The position numbers and the translations under genes were made by a program. Of a DNA stretch of 64,000 nucleotides, positions 45,355-54,331 are shown piece after piece (positions within the stretch are counted from its first letter, which is position 1; every line of letters starts with the position of its first letter). Below the pieces are notes generated by a model. It had not been told where the DNA came from. It searched no databases and saw only the letters and a program-made list of their open reading frames with translations. The DNA lies in assembly GCF_021922985.1 (NCBI RefSeq), contig NZ_CP040788.1, positions 3,038,001 to 3,102,000 of the forward strand, given 5' to 3'. Source of the stretch: Clavibacter michiganensis subsp. tessellarius (GTDB lineage: Bacteria > Actinomycetota > Actinomycetes > Actinomycetales > Microbacteriaceae).

Positions 45355-45504
45355 CTACCCGATGACGGGGCGATCCGCCGGCCACTCGTAGAGGAGGGTC
45401 CGCCGTCGGATGGCCAGGGCCGACGCTAGCCCGATCGGACCGACGCGGCCGGCGAACATGAGAGCGGCGAGGACGTACTTCCCGACCGTTGCTGCCCCAG
45501 AGGC
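45355..45504 (-). pseudogene. C-terminal remnant of a TrkH/KtrB potassium transporter
   Basis: Forty-nine codons before a TAG encode [20 protein letters not shown]...[16 protein letters not shown], the typical end of TrkH/KtrB proteins (last membrane helix plus the RPxIG tail). A stop at 45505 ends the frame upstream and no other part of the gene is present before the inverted repeat. It shows that a larger segment was captured or deleted at this end of the transposon. Confidence 0.75.
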
Positions 45505-45678
45505 TCATCCACCCGTTGGTGCCGGACGTGCGCTTGGGCAGCAGCATTCGGTTAGGCACCGCAGCGGCACGCGCGCGCGCTCACGCGGCAGCTTGACGGC
45601 GGGGAAGTAGGCCGCGGGCTAAGGGTGTCGCTGGCACTCCACCGCAGCCCGGGCCGCCATCGATTGATCAAGATCAGA

Positions 45679-45702
45679 CGCCACTAAGCGGCGAAAGTCA
45701 CA
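45679..45702 (-). repeat. terminal inverted repeat, right
   Basis: Read inward on the minus strand it begins TGTGACTTTC-GCCGCTT and matches the left end at 16 of 24 positions. The bases between the TrkH remnant and this repeat (45505-45678) hold no gene. Confidence 0.85.
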
Positions 45703-45711
45703 CACCTGGTC
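45703..45711. repeat. target-site duplication, right copy
   Basis: CACCTGGTC, identical to 34625-34633. The interrupted gene needs only one copy. Confidence 0.9.
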
Positions 45712-45963
45712 GGAGAGCGGCAGGGCGGCGCGGAGCTCGCTCTGCACGGTGTCGACGCGGGGCAGGATCAGCGCGGCCGAGACGCCGACGCCGACGACCG
45801 CCAGGACGACGACGCCCACGGGGATCCACAGGCGCTTGCGCTTCCACAGCGGGCGGCGCGGCCGGTCGGCGCGGTCGCCGCGATCCGCGCGGCCGGCGCG
45901 GGCCGTGCGGTCCCGGCGGTCGGCGCCCTCGGCGGGGTCGCCGGTGATCTCGGGGCCCGTCAT
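45703..45963 (-). pseudogene. DUF4012 protein, 5' fragment (disrupted by transposon)
   Basis: This fragment holds residues 1-87: a charged cytoplasmic start rich in Arg and Asp, then one membrane helix (about 45-66, WIPVGVVVLAVVGVG) and DTVQSELRAALPLSDQV, where the reading frame enters the transposon and stops at 45619 after 27 foreign residues. The C-terminal part lies at 33014-34633. The ATG at 45963 overlaps the stop of the polymerase gene by 4 bp, so the original gene was translated as part of the exopolysaccharide operon. The remaining downstream genes of the operon (YdcF-like, EEP) are now cut off from it by the element. Confidence 0.92.
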
Positions 45964-47651
45964 CGGTCGCGGTCCCAGGTCACGGCCGGGCGGCCGGCGG
46001 GGAACGCGCGGCCGTTGCCGACCGCCGGCCGGGGCTCGGCCACGCCGGCGCCCGCGGCGACGCCCGCGCCGACGAGGGCGCGCTCGCGCTCGGCGGCCGA
46101 CGCCGTCTCGTCCGGCAGCGGCTCGGGGGCGCTCACGGGTCCGGTCACCTGCTTCCGCGTGGTGGAGAACCAGAAGAAGAGCACGAGGATCACGAGCGAC
46201 GCGATGCTCGTCGACATGCCCTGGTACGCGTCGCCGCGGATGAGGGAGAAGAGGTACGGGGTCACGACGACCGCGATGGCGCCGCCCAGCACGCCGCGGC
46301 GGCGCATGCGCGCGCGGATGAAGAGGCCGGCCACGAGCCCGAGGAGCGCGCCGACGGCGACCACCCCGGGGATGCCGAAGTTCGAGAACGCCTCGCCGAT
46401 GGCCGACAGGCTCGTCTCGACGCGGTTGACGCCGTAGAACCGGGGCACGTAGGTGGACGTGAACCACGTGTTGCCGCCGCCGAACGGCTTGTCCTCCCAG
46501 AGCCCGCGCGGGACGAACCAGGCCGGCACGGCCGCGTAGGTGGCGCCCCACTGGTAGACGAAGTCGGGCAGCGACGCGACCTCGTTGAGGCGGATGAGCA
46601 CGTCGAACGGGCGGGTCTCGATGCCGCTGGTGAGGCGGTCGAGGAGCACGCCGATCGGGTCCTGCGTGAGGCGGTCGAGCGAGCGGCCGTTGTCGAACGT
46701 GGACTCGCGGATGACGATCGAGTAGACCATCGCGACCACGGCCGTCACGCCGCCGATGAGGGCGATGGTGCGGAAGCGGAACGGCTTCGGACCGACCTGC
46801 TTGAGGATCAGGAACGGCAGGAACACGCCGATGATGAGCGGTCCGCGGCCGCCGGCGGACCCGGCGCAGACCACGAGCACCAGCACGGCGACCAGGTTGA
46901 CCCAGTTCCAGCCCTCGAGGCCCTTCTGTCGGCGTGCGAGCACGTTGTAGACGATCGCGATCTGCACGGGGATGTAGGAGAGGCCGATGAACGACTTGCC
47001 GGAGAGGAAGTCGCTCCGGTTGGCGAGGCCCGTCGTGTACGCCTGGATGCCGCCGGAGGAGAGCACCAGGTACACGAGGAGGCCGAGGGCCACGACCGAG
47101 GAGATCACCACGATGGCCTGCGAGACCGACGTGTTGAACACGCGCTGCCAGCGCACCTGCGTGTCGGGGTCGACGAAGGCGGGGCCGCCCGCGAGGGCGT
47201 TGTCCTGCAGGGACTTGGCGTCCTCGCCGCCGCGGGCGATGCGGCGGGCCTCGCGGGCCACCGTGTAGTAGTAGACGACGAAGAACGCCGAGAAGAAGAT
47301 CAGCGCCTCGATGAGGGCGGAGCTCGCGGCGAGCTGCAGCGTGGGGGAGAAGAAGCGCGTGTCGGCGATGGCGCCGGGGCTCGTCTCCATGCTGTTGGCG
47401 ACCGTGAGCGGGCGCAGCACGAACAGCAGCAGGCCCGTGAAGGCGACGATGCCGCCCGGGGTGATCGGGTCCCCGTTGGAGACGGTCTCCTTCACGAGCA
47501 CGCCCACCAGCAGGATCGCGAGGACCGCGATCATGAACGGGTAGGAGAGCTCGTTGCCGAGCAGGGCCACGCCGCCGAGCGCGGCGAGGACGGTGAGCAC
47601 CACGGCGGCCGCGAAGACCGCCGGGGTCGCTAGGCGGTACGTCGGACCCAT
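45960..47651 (-). CDS. Wzy-like exopolysaccharide repeat-unit polymerase
   Basis: The 563-residue protein has about 11-12 membrane helices and a large extracytoplasmic loop (about 330-420, with RFYGVNRVETSLSAIGEAFSNFG) like O-antigen/polysaccharide polymerases, which join lipid-linked repeat units outside the membrane. The C-terminal 60 residues are Ala/Pro-rich and cytoplasmic. Its start overlaps the pyruvyl transferase gene by 22 bp. Confidence 0.82.
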   Translation of the reverse strand: MGPTYRLATPAVFAAAVVLTVLAALGGVALLGNELSYPFMIAVLAILLVGVLVKETVSNGDPITPGGIVAFTGLLLFVLRPLTVANSMETSPGAIADTRFFSPTLQLAASSALIEALIFFSAFFVVYYYTVAREARRIARGGEDAKSLQDNALAGGPAFVDPDTQVRWQRVFNTSVSQAIVVISSVVALGLLVYLVLSSGGIQAYTTGLANRSDFLSGKSFIGLSYIPVQIAIVYNVLARRQKGLEGWNWVNLVAVLVLVVCAGSAGGRGPLIIGVFLPFLILKQVGPKPFRFRTIALIGGVTAVVAMVYSIVIRESTFDNGRSLDRLTQDPIGVLLDRLTSGIETRPFDVLIRLNEVASLPDFVYQWGATYAAVPAWFVPRGLWEDKPFGGGNTWFTSTYVPRFYGVNRVETSLSAIGEAFSNFGIPGVVAVGALLGLVAGLFIRARMRRRGVLGGAIAVVVTPYLFSLIRGDAYQGMSTSIASLVILVLFFWFSTTRKQVTGPVSAPEPLPDETASAAERERALVGAGVAAGAGVAEPRPAVGNGRAFPAGRPAVTWDRDR

Positions 47652-48679
47652 GAAGTCATCTCCTCGAATGCCGCGTCCAGGCGGGCGGTGGCTGCGACGA
47701 GGGCCGTCGCCGTGGTGGATGCGGTGCCGGCGTCGGCCGGACCGGTGACGGCGGTGCGGACCGCCTGGTCGAAGGATGCCTCCGACGGGATCTGGAACTC
47801 GGTCACGAACGCCCCGACCTTGGTGGCTCCGCCGACGGCCACCACGGGCGTCGTCAGCATCGTACCGAGGTACATGGCGTGCATGCGAGAGGCGATGACG
47901 ACCTCGCGACCGGCCATCAGCTCGGCCGCGCGGCGCCAGCCGTGGTCGCCGGGCTCGGTGACGAGCCGCGCGCGGACCTCGGGGTGCAGCGCGCCCGCGT
48001 CGGAGTCGTCGCCCTGGTCCATCGAGACGAAGGCGACCTCGCCGAAGCGCTCCTCGAGGGCGGCGACGTCCGCGAGCGTGACCTGGGGGGAGTGCGTCGC
48101 GTTGAGCGCGACGACGGCGCCGCGGCGGTCGGCGGCGGGGGCGGCCATCCGGGCGAGCTCGGGGGCGGCGAAGAGGCTGACGTCGGCGGCCACCTCGACC
48201 GGGGCCCGCGAGTAGCCCGCGGCGCGGCCGGCCGACGCGGGGTCGCGGGTCCAGACGCGGGCGGCGTCGAGGCCGGAGCGGAGGGCGAGGCGCGCGCGGC
48301 GGCGGGTCACGGGATCCGCGCCCACGCCGAACACCGCGAGCGGCGTGCGGCTGGTGCGGGCGATGAGGCCCGTCACGGCCATGAGGCGCGGCAGCCCGGC
48401 GAACGGCCGGTCCGGCTGGTCGTCGGCGAGGAGCGTGCCGCCGCCGACGACGACCGCGTCGACCTGGCGCACGAGGTCCGCGAGGCCGCGGACGCCGCCC
48501 ACGCGGGCGCGCTCCTCCGTGGAGTCGCGCCGGGCGGTCTGCCCGAAGTCGGCGACCACGGTCTCGTGGCCGGCGCGGCGGAGGCGCTCGGAGAGGGCGT
48601 CGGTGAGGAAGGCGTCGCCGAGGTTCTGCGGGTGGCCGGACGCGAGCGTGCGGTCGGCGGAGACGATGAGGATCCTCAT
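47630..48679 (-). CDS. polysaccharide pyruvyl transferase family protein
   Basis: The 349-residue protein matches the CsaB/polysaccharide pyruvyl transferase family: NLGDAFLTDAL at the start, AVVVGGGTLLADDQ, FGVGADP and the SRMHAMYLG block near the C-terminus. It would add ketal-linked pyruvate, giving the polymer negative charge, with phosphoenolpyruvate as donor. The ATG at 48679 overlaps the flippase stop. Confidence 0.88.
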   Translation of the reverse strand: MRILIVSADRTLASGHPQNLGDAFLTDALSERLRRAGHETVVADFGQTARRDSTEERARVGGVRGLADLVRQVDAVVVGGGTLLADDQPDRPFAGLPRLMAVTGLIARTSRTPLAVFGVGADPVTRRRARLALRSGLDAARVWTRDPASAGRAAGYSRAPVEVAADVSLFAAPELARMAAPAADRRGAVVALNATHSPQVTLADVAALEERFGEVAFVSMDQGDDSDAGALHPEVRARLVTEPGDHGWRRAAELMAGREVVIASRMHAMYLGTMLTTPVVAVGGATKVGAFVTEFQIPSEASFDQAVRTAVTGPADAGTASTTATALVAATARLDAAFEEMTSWVRRTA

Positions 48680-49866
48680 GCGTCCTCCTTCCTGCGGGTG
48701 CGGGTGCGGGTGCGGATGAGGAGCACGGCGATGGCGGCGCTCAGGACGAGCTCGCTGGCGAGCGTGACGCCGGCGAGGAGGGCGGGGCCGGCGGTGAGCG
48801 CGGCCGCGAGCGTGAGGGCCACGGCGACGACGCCCGTGACGACGGTCGCGACGAGCCGCACGCGGACGAGGCCGGAGCCCATCGCGTACGCCATGAGCGC
48901 GTAGTTGCCGAACTTCGGGGCGACCGAGAGCAGGATCACGAGGAACACGACCTGGTCGAACGCGGCGCCGCCGAAGACCCGCTCGACGGGCTCGCGGATC
49001 AGCGCGATGATCCCGGCGAGCACGAGGCCGCCGAGCGCGAACCGCCACCAGTAGGCGCGCGCGGGGCGGCCGGCGGTGCGGATGCGCGGGATCAGCTGCT
49101 GCGAGAGCGTGGCCGGCAGCACCTCGAGCGGCTGCACCACGCGGTAGGCGAGGGCGAGCGGCACGACCGCGTCGACCCCGAGGATCGCCGTGCCGAGCAC
49201 GAGCGGCGCCTGCGAGTAGAGGGCGCTGAGCGATCCCGAGAGCCCGAACTCCAGGATCTGCGGGAAGACGCGCACGGGCTGGTCGCCCGTGGTCGGCAGC
49301 CCGCGGCGGACGGCGATCCACGTGCCCGCGGTGACGACGAGCGACACGAGCGGGAAGGCCAGCAGCACGAGCACCTCGGGCACGAGCACGGCGATCGCGA
49401 GCGGCACGGCCTTCAGCACCACGAGCGCGAGGTCGGGGAACGCGTAGGACGCGTCGCGGCGGCCGACGAGCAGCGGCGCGCGGATCGTGCGGGTGAGGGA
49501 GTCGAGCACCTGGCTGACGCCGAGCGCCACCAGCAGCAGGACGGCCTCGCCGGGGATGGACGACGCGGCGGCGACCGTGAGGACCACCGCGATCGCGGCG
49601 CCGAGGGACCCGAGCGCCGCGTGGAAGCCGACCGCCCGCGCGTGCACGCCCCGGGTGAGCCGCGCGCGCGGCAGCGACAGCAGGAAGTTGGCCGCGCCCG
49701 AGTCGGTGATGATCGCGAACGAGCTGAGCAGCGCGAACCCGGTGACGAGCGCGCTCTCCGCCGACCCGTCCGACAGGTTCGCGAGCACCACGAGCAGCAC
49801 CAGCTGCAGCACGCGCGTGAGCCCGGCCGCGCCCGTGGGGAGCAGCAGCGCGAGACGACGGATCAT
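48676..49866 (-). CDS. Wzx-like polysaccharide flippase
   Basis: The 396-residue protein has about 12 membrane helices and the MATE/Wzx pattern (ALLSSFAIITDSGAANFLLSLP at the start, GLSGSLSALYSQAPLVLGTAILG mid-protein). It would move lipid-linked repeat units across the membrane. Overlaps by 4 bp with genes on both sides. Confidence 0.87.
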   Translation of the reverse strand: MIRRLALLLPTGAAGLTRVLQLVLLVVLANLSDGSAESALVTGFALLSSFAIITDSGAANFLLSLPRARLTRGVHARAVGFHAALGSLGAAIAVVLTVAAASSIPGEAVLLLVALGVSQVLDSLTRTIRAPLLVGRRDASYAFPDLALVVLKAVPLAIAVLVPEVLVLLAFPLVSLVVTAGTWIAVRRGLPTTGDQPVRVFPQILEFGLSGSLSALYSQAPLVLGTAILGVDAVVPLALAYRVVQPLEVLPATLSQQLIPRIRTAGRPARAYWWRFALGGLVLAGIIALIREPVERVFGGAAFDQVVFLVILLSVAPKFGNYALMAYAMGSGLVRVRLVATVVTGVVAVALTLAAALTAGPALLAGVTLASELVLSAAIAVLLIRTRTRTRRKEDA

Positions 49867-50909
49867 CGGGTCCCGATGCTCTGGTAGGCGTCGTGGACGG
49901 TCTGCGCGGAGGTGCGCCAGTCGAAGCGGCACATGACGGCGCGGCGGATGCGCGCGGCCTCCTCCTCGTCGAGCGGCGGCGCGGCGGCGAGGCGGGCGAG
50001 CGCGTCGGTGACGGCGGACGTGTCGGCGGGGGAGAAGTAGGTGGCGTCGTCGCCGCAGATCCAGTGGAAGACGGGGATGTCGGAGACGGCCAGGCGCGCG
50101 CCCGCGACCATCGCCTCCACGAGCGGCAGGCCGAAGCCCTCCGCGAGGCTCGGGAACACGACGCCGCGCGAGGCCGCGTAGAGCACGGCGAGCTCGTCGT
50201 CGGTCACGTAGCCGGCCAGCTTGATGTCGTCGGACTCGGCCAGGTCGACGTCGCCGAAGACGGCGCTCTTGGCGCCCACGAGCACGAGGGGGGCGGCGGC
50301 CCGGGTCTCCGCGGGCAGCGCGAGGTAGGCCTCGGACAGGCGCTGGAGGTTCTTGCGCGGATCCATGCTGCCGACCGCGAGGAGGTACCCGCCGTCGGTC
50401 ACGCCGTGCTTCGCGAGCACGCGAGCGCGCTCCTCGGCGCCGCGCGGCTCGCCGAACACGGGGCTCGGCGCGTTGGGCGCGACCACGACGGGCGCGCTGG
50501 AGAGGCCGAGCTGGCGCACCTGCTCGGCGACGGGCTCGCTCACGCAGACGATGACGCGCGCGTCCCGCAGGTTCGCCTTCAGCAGCGGCACGTGCGTGAC
50601 GACGTACTCGCGGCTGTACCACTCGGGGTTCGTGAGCACGAACAGGTCGTGCACGACGACGATGTGGCGGCGGTGCACGAGGGGCGCGCGGCTCGTGAGC
50701 GACAGGAGCACGTCCTGGCGCGTCAGCCACGGCAGGGTCGTCTGCACCCAGAGCCAGCTGCGGGCGCCGGACGACGCGGTGCGCGCCGCGGGCGTGGCGC
50801 GCGTGACGCCCTCCTTGCCCTCGAGGGCCTTCGCGATCTCGACGGCGTAGCGCTGCTGGCCGGTGATCCGCTGCCCCGCGTAGGCCTCGTTGACGACGAG
50901 CCGGCGCAT
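49863..50909 (-). CDS. glycosyltransferase family 4-type
   Basis: The 348-residue GT-B enzyme has VVVHDLFVLTNPEWYSREY, the linker AVGSMDPRKNLQRL and the donor-binding ESFxxxxE-like FPSLAEGFGLPLVEAMVAG block. It adds one sugar to the growing repeat unit. TGATG overlap with the upstream glycosyltransferase gene. Confidence 0.9.
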   Translation of the reverse strand: MRRLVVNEAYAGQRITGQQRYAVEIAKALEGKEGVTRATPAARTASSGARSWLWVQTTLPWLTRQDVLLSLTSRAPLVHRRHIVVVHDLFVLTNPEWYSREYVVTHVPLLKANLRDARVIVCVSEPVAEQVRQLGLSSAPVVVAPNAPSPVFGEPRGAEERARVLAKHGVTDGGYLLAVGSMDPRKNLQRLSEAYLALPAETRAAAPLVLVGAKSAVFGDVDLAESDDIKLAGYVTDDELAVLYAASRGVVFPSLAEGFGLPLVEAMVAGARLAVSDIPVFHWICGDDATYFSPADTSAVTDALARLAAAPPLDEEEAARIRRAVMCRFDWRTSAQTVHDAYQSIGTR

Positions 50910-52039
50910 CAGGCGGCCGTCCCGTCGAGCCGGGCGCCGTCGTGGCGGACCCAGGAGGCGATGCGGCGCTCGAAGACGGACACGTCGAAGTCGGCGGAGC
51001 GGCGGACGCTCGCGGCCGGGTCGAGCGCGGCGGCGCGGGCCACGGCGTCGGCGAGGCCGGATCCGGCCCAGTCGTGCACGTGCACGCCCGTGACGCCGTC
51101 GACGACGCTCTCGGTCGCGCCGCCCACGTCGCTGACGAGCACGCGCGCGCCGGCGGCCATCGCCTCGACCGGCATGATCCCGAAGTCCTCGACCGCGGGG
51201 AACACGTACGCGAGGCAGCGCTGGTAGAGCGTGTAGAGGAGCGCGTCGCTCGGGCGCGGGACGATCGTGACCGGCACGGTGGCCGCGGCGGCCCGCGCGC
51301 GCAGCTCCTCGGCCAGCGGCCCGGATCCGGCGAGCACGACGGGCACGCCGGCGGCCTCCCCCGCGCGGATCACCAGGTCGAGCTGCTTGTACGGCACGAA
51401 GCGGCTCGCGCCGAGGAGGAACCCGTCGGGCAGCGACGCGGCGGTCGCGGCGTCGGATCCGGTGAGCGTCGCCTCCCACGAGGCGGTCGCGCGGATCGCG
51501 GTCGCGTCGACGGGCGGGTGGATCACCTGCGCGTCCACGTCCCACGCCGTCCGCACGCGCGCCTGCACGAACGCGCTGTTCGCGGCGAACTCGGCGTGCG
51601 ACGAGCGCGCGCGCCGGCGGTCGAGGGCGCGGAGCGGGGGAGCGGCGGCCTTCACGAGCGGGTTCGCGCCGCGCTGGTCGAGGTCGGGCGTCCAGAGGTA
51701 GCGCGCGGGGCTGTGCACGTAGACGTGCTTCCGCGCGGATCCGGCGCCGTGCCCGAGGTGGTGCGCGAACAGGTGCGAGCTCGCGAGCGTCCACTCGTAC
51801 GCGTCGAGGTCGACCGAGCTCCAGGTGAGCGGCATGAACGGCAGCGCGAGGGGCTTGCGCTTCCGCAGCGGCGTGCGCGCGATCCAGCTCTCCCGCACCG
51901 GGCGGTCGCCGAAGCGGCCCGGGTCGTCGTTCCAGAGCGTGAAGAGGTCGGCGTCGGGGAAGGCGTGCGCGAACGCGTCGAACACCTTCTCGGATCCGCC
52001 CGACCTCTCGATCCACTCCTGGACCAGCAGCCCCGCCAT
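50909..52039 (-). CDS. glycosyltransferase family 4-type
   Basis: The 376-residue enzyme begins with QEWIERSGGSEKVFDAFA (acceptor domain), has HSPARYLWTPD, the linker GASRFVPYKQLDLVI and the donor-site FPAVEDFGIMPVEAMAAGA. It is a retaining GT-B enzyme. TGATG overlap with the initiating transferase gene. Confidence 0.9.
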   Translation of the reverse strand: MAGLLVQEWIERSGGSEKVFDAFAHAFPDADLFTLWNDDPGRFGDRPVRESWIARTPLRKRKPLALPFMPLTWSSVDLDAYEWTLASSHLFAHHLGHGAGSARKHVYVHSPARYLWTPDLDQRGANPLVKAAAPPLRALDRRRARSSHAEFAANSAFVQARVRTAWDVDAQVIHPPVDATAIRATASWEATLTGSDAATAASLPDGFLLGASRFVPYKQLDLVIRAGEAAGVPVVLAGSGPLAEELRARAAAATVPVTIVPRPSDALLYTLYQRCLAYVFPAVEDFGIMPVEAMAAGARVLVSDVGGATESVVDGVTGVHVHDWAGSGLADAVARAAALDPAASVRRSADFDVSVFERRIASWVRHDGARLDGTAA

Positions 52040-53514
52040 CAGACGGCCCCGTCCGCGCCGAAGACGGCCTTGAACGTGCGCGCGAGGATGATGATGTCGC
52101 CCGTGAGCGACCAGTTCTCCACGTAGTAGAGGTCGAGCCGGATGGCGTCCTCCCACGAGAGCGAGGAGCGGCCGGAGACCTGCCAGAGGCCCGACATGCC
52201 GGGCTTGATGAGCAGGCGGCGGCGCGCGGCGCTGTCGTATAGCGCGACCTCGCCCTCGCGCTGCGGGCGCGGGCCGATGAGGCTCATGGATCCCAGCAGC
52301 ACGTTGAGGAACTGCGGCAGCTCGTCGAGCGAGTAGCGGCGGAGCACGCCGCCCACCTTCGTGATGCGCGGGTCGTCCGTCACCTTGAACAGCGGGGTGT
52401 CCGCCGTGCCCTGCTGCTCCAGCAGCGCGAACAGCTCGGCGTCGGCGTTCATCCGCATGGAGCGGAACTTGAGCATGTGGAACGGCTCGCCGTTCAGGCC
52501 GATGCGCTCCTGCTTGTAGAAGACGTCGCCCGCGCTCGTGGCCTTGATGAGGATCGCGAGGATGAGGAACACCGGGCTGAGCACGATGAGCGTGATGCCG
52601 GAGACGACGATGTCGAACAGCCGCTTCGACAGCAGCTTCCGGCCCTCGAAGCGCGGCGTCTCCACGTGGATCAGCGGCAGGCCGGCCACCGGGCGGGTGT
52701 GGATGCGCGGGCCGCCGATGTCGGTGAGGCCGGGCGCCATGACGAGGTGGTGGCGGCCGGGCTCGAGCGACCAGCTGAGCTCGCGGATCCGCTCGGGCGG
52801 CAGCTCGTCGCTCGAGGTGAGCACGAGCGTGTCGGCGCCGAGCCGGTCGAGGGTCGCGAGCGCGTCGTCGGCGTCGCCGAGCACGGGCACGTCGAGTCCC
52901 GGGAGCCGCGACGGCCGCGCGTCGCCCGTGAGGCAGGCGCCCACCACGCGGTACCCGGCGGAGGGCGCGCGGGCGAGCGTGGTCGCGGTGTGCGTGGCGC
53001 TCTCCAGCGAGCCGACCAGGAGGATCAGCGAGGAGAACTCCCCGCGGCGGCGCTGCGCCGACAGCCACACGCGCCAGAGCGCGCGGGACAGCAGCAGGAG
53101 CACGAGGCCGAGCGGCAGGCCGGTGACGATGTAGCCGCGCGCCAGGTCGATCTTCACGAGGAAGGCGACGATGGCGATGATCCCGAAGAGCCGCAGCGTC
53201 GCGTCCGCGACCTGCTTGTACTCCTGCGTGCCCGTGCCGACGATGCGGTAGTCGCGCGTGCTGTAGACGGTGAGCACGAAGAGCCAGGCGGCGATCAGCA
53301 CGACGGAGACCATCGTGTAGGTCACGGCGACGCCCTGCGCGTTGGCGCCGAGGTCGACCGTGCCCGCCGTCGTGCCGAACCACAGGAACTGCACGCCGAA
53401 GGTCGTCAGGACGATGACGATCGCGTCGCTCAGCGCGAGGCGCCGGGCGTAGACGACGCGCCAGCGCGAGCCCTCCTGGGCCTCGTCCGTGCGTCGTGTC
53501 TGGTGCGTGTCCAC
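52039..53514 (-). CDS. exopolysaccharide initiating sugar-phosphate transferase (WcaJ/WbaP type)
   Basis: The 491-residue protein has four to five N-terminal membrane helices, a central Rossmann-like domain (LLVGSLESA) and the C-terminal polyprenyl-phosphate sugar-1-phosphate transferase domain (KRLFDIVVSGITLIVLSP, FKVTDDPRITKVGGVLRRYSLDELPQ, SLIGPRPQREGE, KPGMSGLWQVSGRS). It loads the first sugar on undecaprenyl phosphate. GTG start at 53514. Confidence 0.93.
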   Translation of the reverse strand: MDTHQTRRTDEAQEGSRWRVVYARRLALSDAIVIVLTTFGVQFLWFGTTAGTVDLGANAQGVAVTYTMVSVVLIAAWLFVLTVYSTRDYRIVGTGTQEYKQVADATLRLFGIIAIVAFLVKIDLARGYIVTGLPLGLVLLLLSRALWRVWLSAQRRRGEFSSLILLVGSLESATHTATTLARAPSAGYRVVGACLTGDARPSRLPGLDVPVLGDADDALATLDRLGADTLVLTSSDELPPERIRELSWSLEPGRHHLVMAPGLTDIGGPRIHTRPVAGLPLIHVETPRFEGRKLLSKRLFDIVVSGITLIVLSPVFLILAILIKATSAGDVFYKQERIGLNGEPFHMLKFRSMRMNADAELFALLEQQGTADTPLFKVTDDPRITKVGGVLRRYSLDELPQFLNVLLGSMSLIGPRPQREGEVALYDSAARRRLLIKPGMSGLWQVSGRSSLSWEDAIRLDLYYVENWSLTGDIIILARTFKAVFGADGAV

Positions 53515-53602
53515 AGTTCCCCCGGGTGAGGCGGCTCCCGACAGGGGGCCGATGGCGGCTGGAGGGAGCGGCGGGCGCTCCCGTGGGCGATGGGCGGTCG
53601 GG

Positions 53603-54322
53603 TCAGCCCCGGAGGCGCGGCGCGGCGGTGCGGGTGACGGCGCGCACCGACTCGAGGATCGACTCGATGGCCCCGCCGGCCTGCTCGCCCGAGGCGTCGT
53701 AGGTGGCCTGGGAACGGCGGTACGGGTCGACCACGTCGTAGTCGTCCTCGTGCGCGGGCGGCAGGGTCACGCCCCGCTGCGCCGCGACGAGCGGGATGAG
53801 GTCCCGCAGCTGCGCCGGCACGTCCCCGTCGCAGGCGATGTGCTTCTCGTCGCCCGAGACCTCCACGAGGTGCTCGAACAGCGCCGCGAACTCGCGGATC
53901 GTGAACGTGAAGCGGTTGGCGCGGGGCACCGCGCGCACGACGGCGCTCCGGTGCTCGCGCGCCATCGTCAGCACGAGGTCGACGCCCTGGATGATGCCGG
54001 GCGTGAGGAACCGCGCCTGGTGCTCGCTCGGGTCGCCGCCGTAGCGGACGGAGAGCTCGGCCGCCTGCTCGGGCATCCGCTGGCCCTCGGCCGCGATGGT
54101 GCCGGCGCTGGAGAAGCGGACGACCGAGTCGGCCTCGGCGGCGTGGCCGCCGAAGATGGCCCGGACGCGCGCCCGGAGCACCTGCTCGGCGAGCGCGGAT
54201 CGGCAGATGTTGCCCGAGCAGACGAACAGGACGCGGAACGAGCCGTCGTCGACGCCCTCGGAGGATGCGTCGCCGAGGGCCGCGCGTGCGGCCCTGCGGC
54301 TCGTGGGGGGGAGTTCCGACAT
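53603..54322 (-). CDS. low-molecular-weight protein tyrosine phosphatase
   Basis: The 239-residue phosphatase has the P-loop CSGNICRS (C35, R41) and the acid loop VVDPYRRS. A 30-residue N-terminal extension and a long insert make it larger than the usual 150-160 residues. It probably dephosphorylates the BY-kinase of the next gene, the standard Wzb/Wzc control of polymer length. 9 bp separate the two genes. Confidence 0.88.
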   Translation of the reverse strand: MSELPPTSRRAARAALGDASSEGVDDGSFRVLFVCSGNICRSALAEQVLRARVRAIFGGHAAEADSVVRFSSAGTIAAEGQRMPEQAAELSVRYGGDPSEHQARFLTPGIIQGVDLVLTMAREHRSAVVRAVPRANRFTFTIREFAALFEHLVEVSGDEKHIACDGDVPAQLRDLIPLVAAQRGVTLPPAHEDDYDVVDPYRRSQATYDASGEQAGGAIESILESVRAVTRTAAPRLRG

Positions 54323-54331
54323 GGAGGGGAG

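Larger units (their letters stand above)
34634..45702. mobile_element. 11.07-kb Tn552/Tn402-like transposon with fluoride-resistance cargo
   Basis: The element starts TGTG and ends CACA, has 24-bp terminal inverted repeats matching at 16 positions, and is flanked by a 9-bp direct repeat. Inside, reading from the left: AAA ATPase, DDE transposase and serine recombinase (all minus strand), then a structured leader and plus-strand cargo of seven genes (universal stress protein, phosphoglycerate mutase, two CrcB, pyrophosphatase, enolase, dihydroxy-acid dehydratase), and finally glnA and a TrkH remnant on the minus strand. The transposition proteins define a Tn552/Tn402-type system without a TniQ gene. 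The cargo reads visibly less GC-rich than the flanks. Boundaries are confirmed by exact reconstruction of the interrupted gene. Confidence 0.93.
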
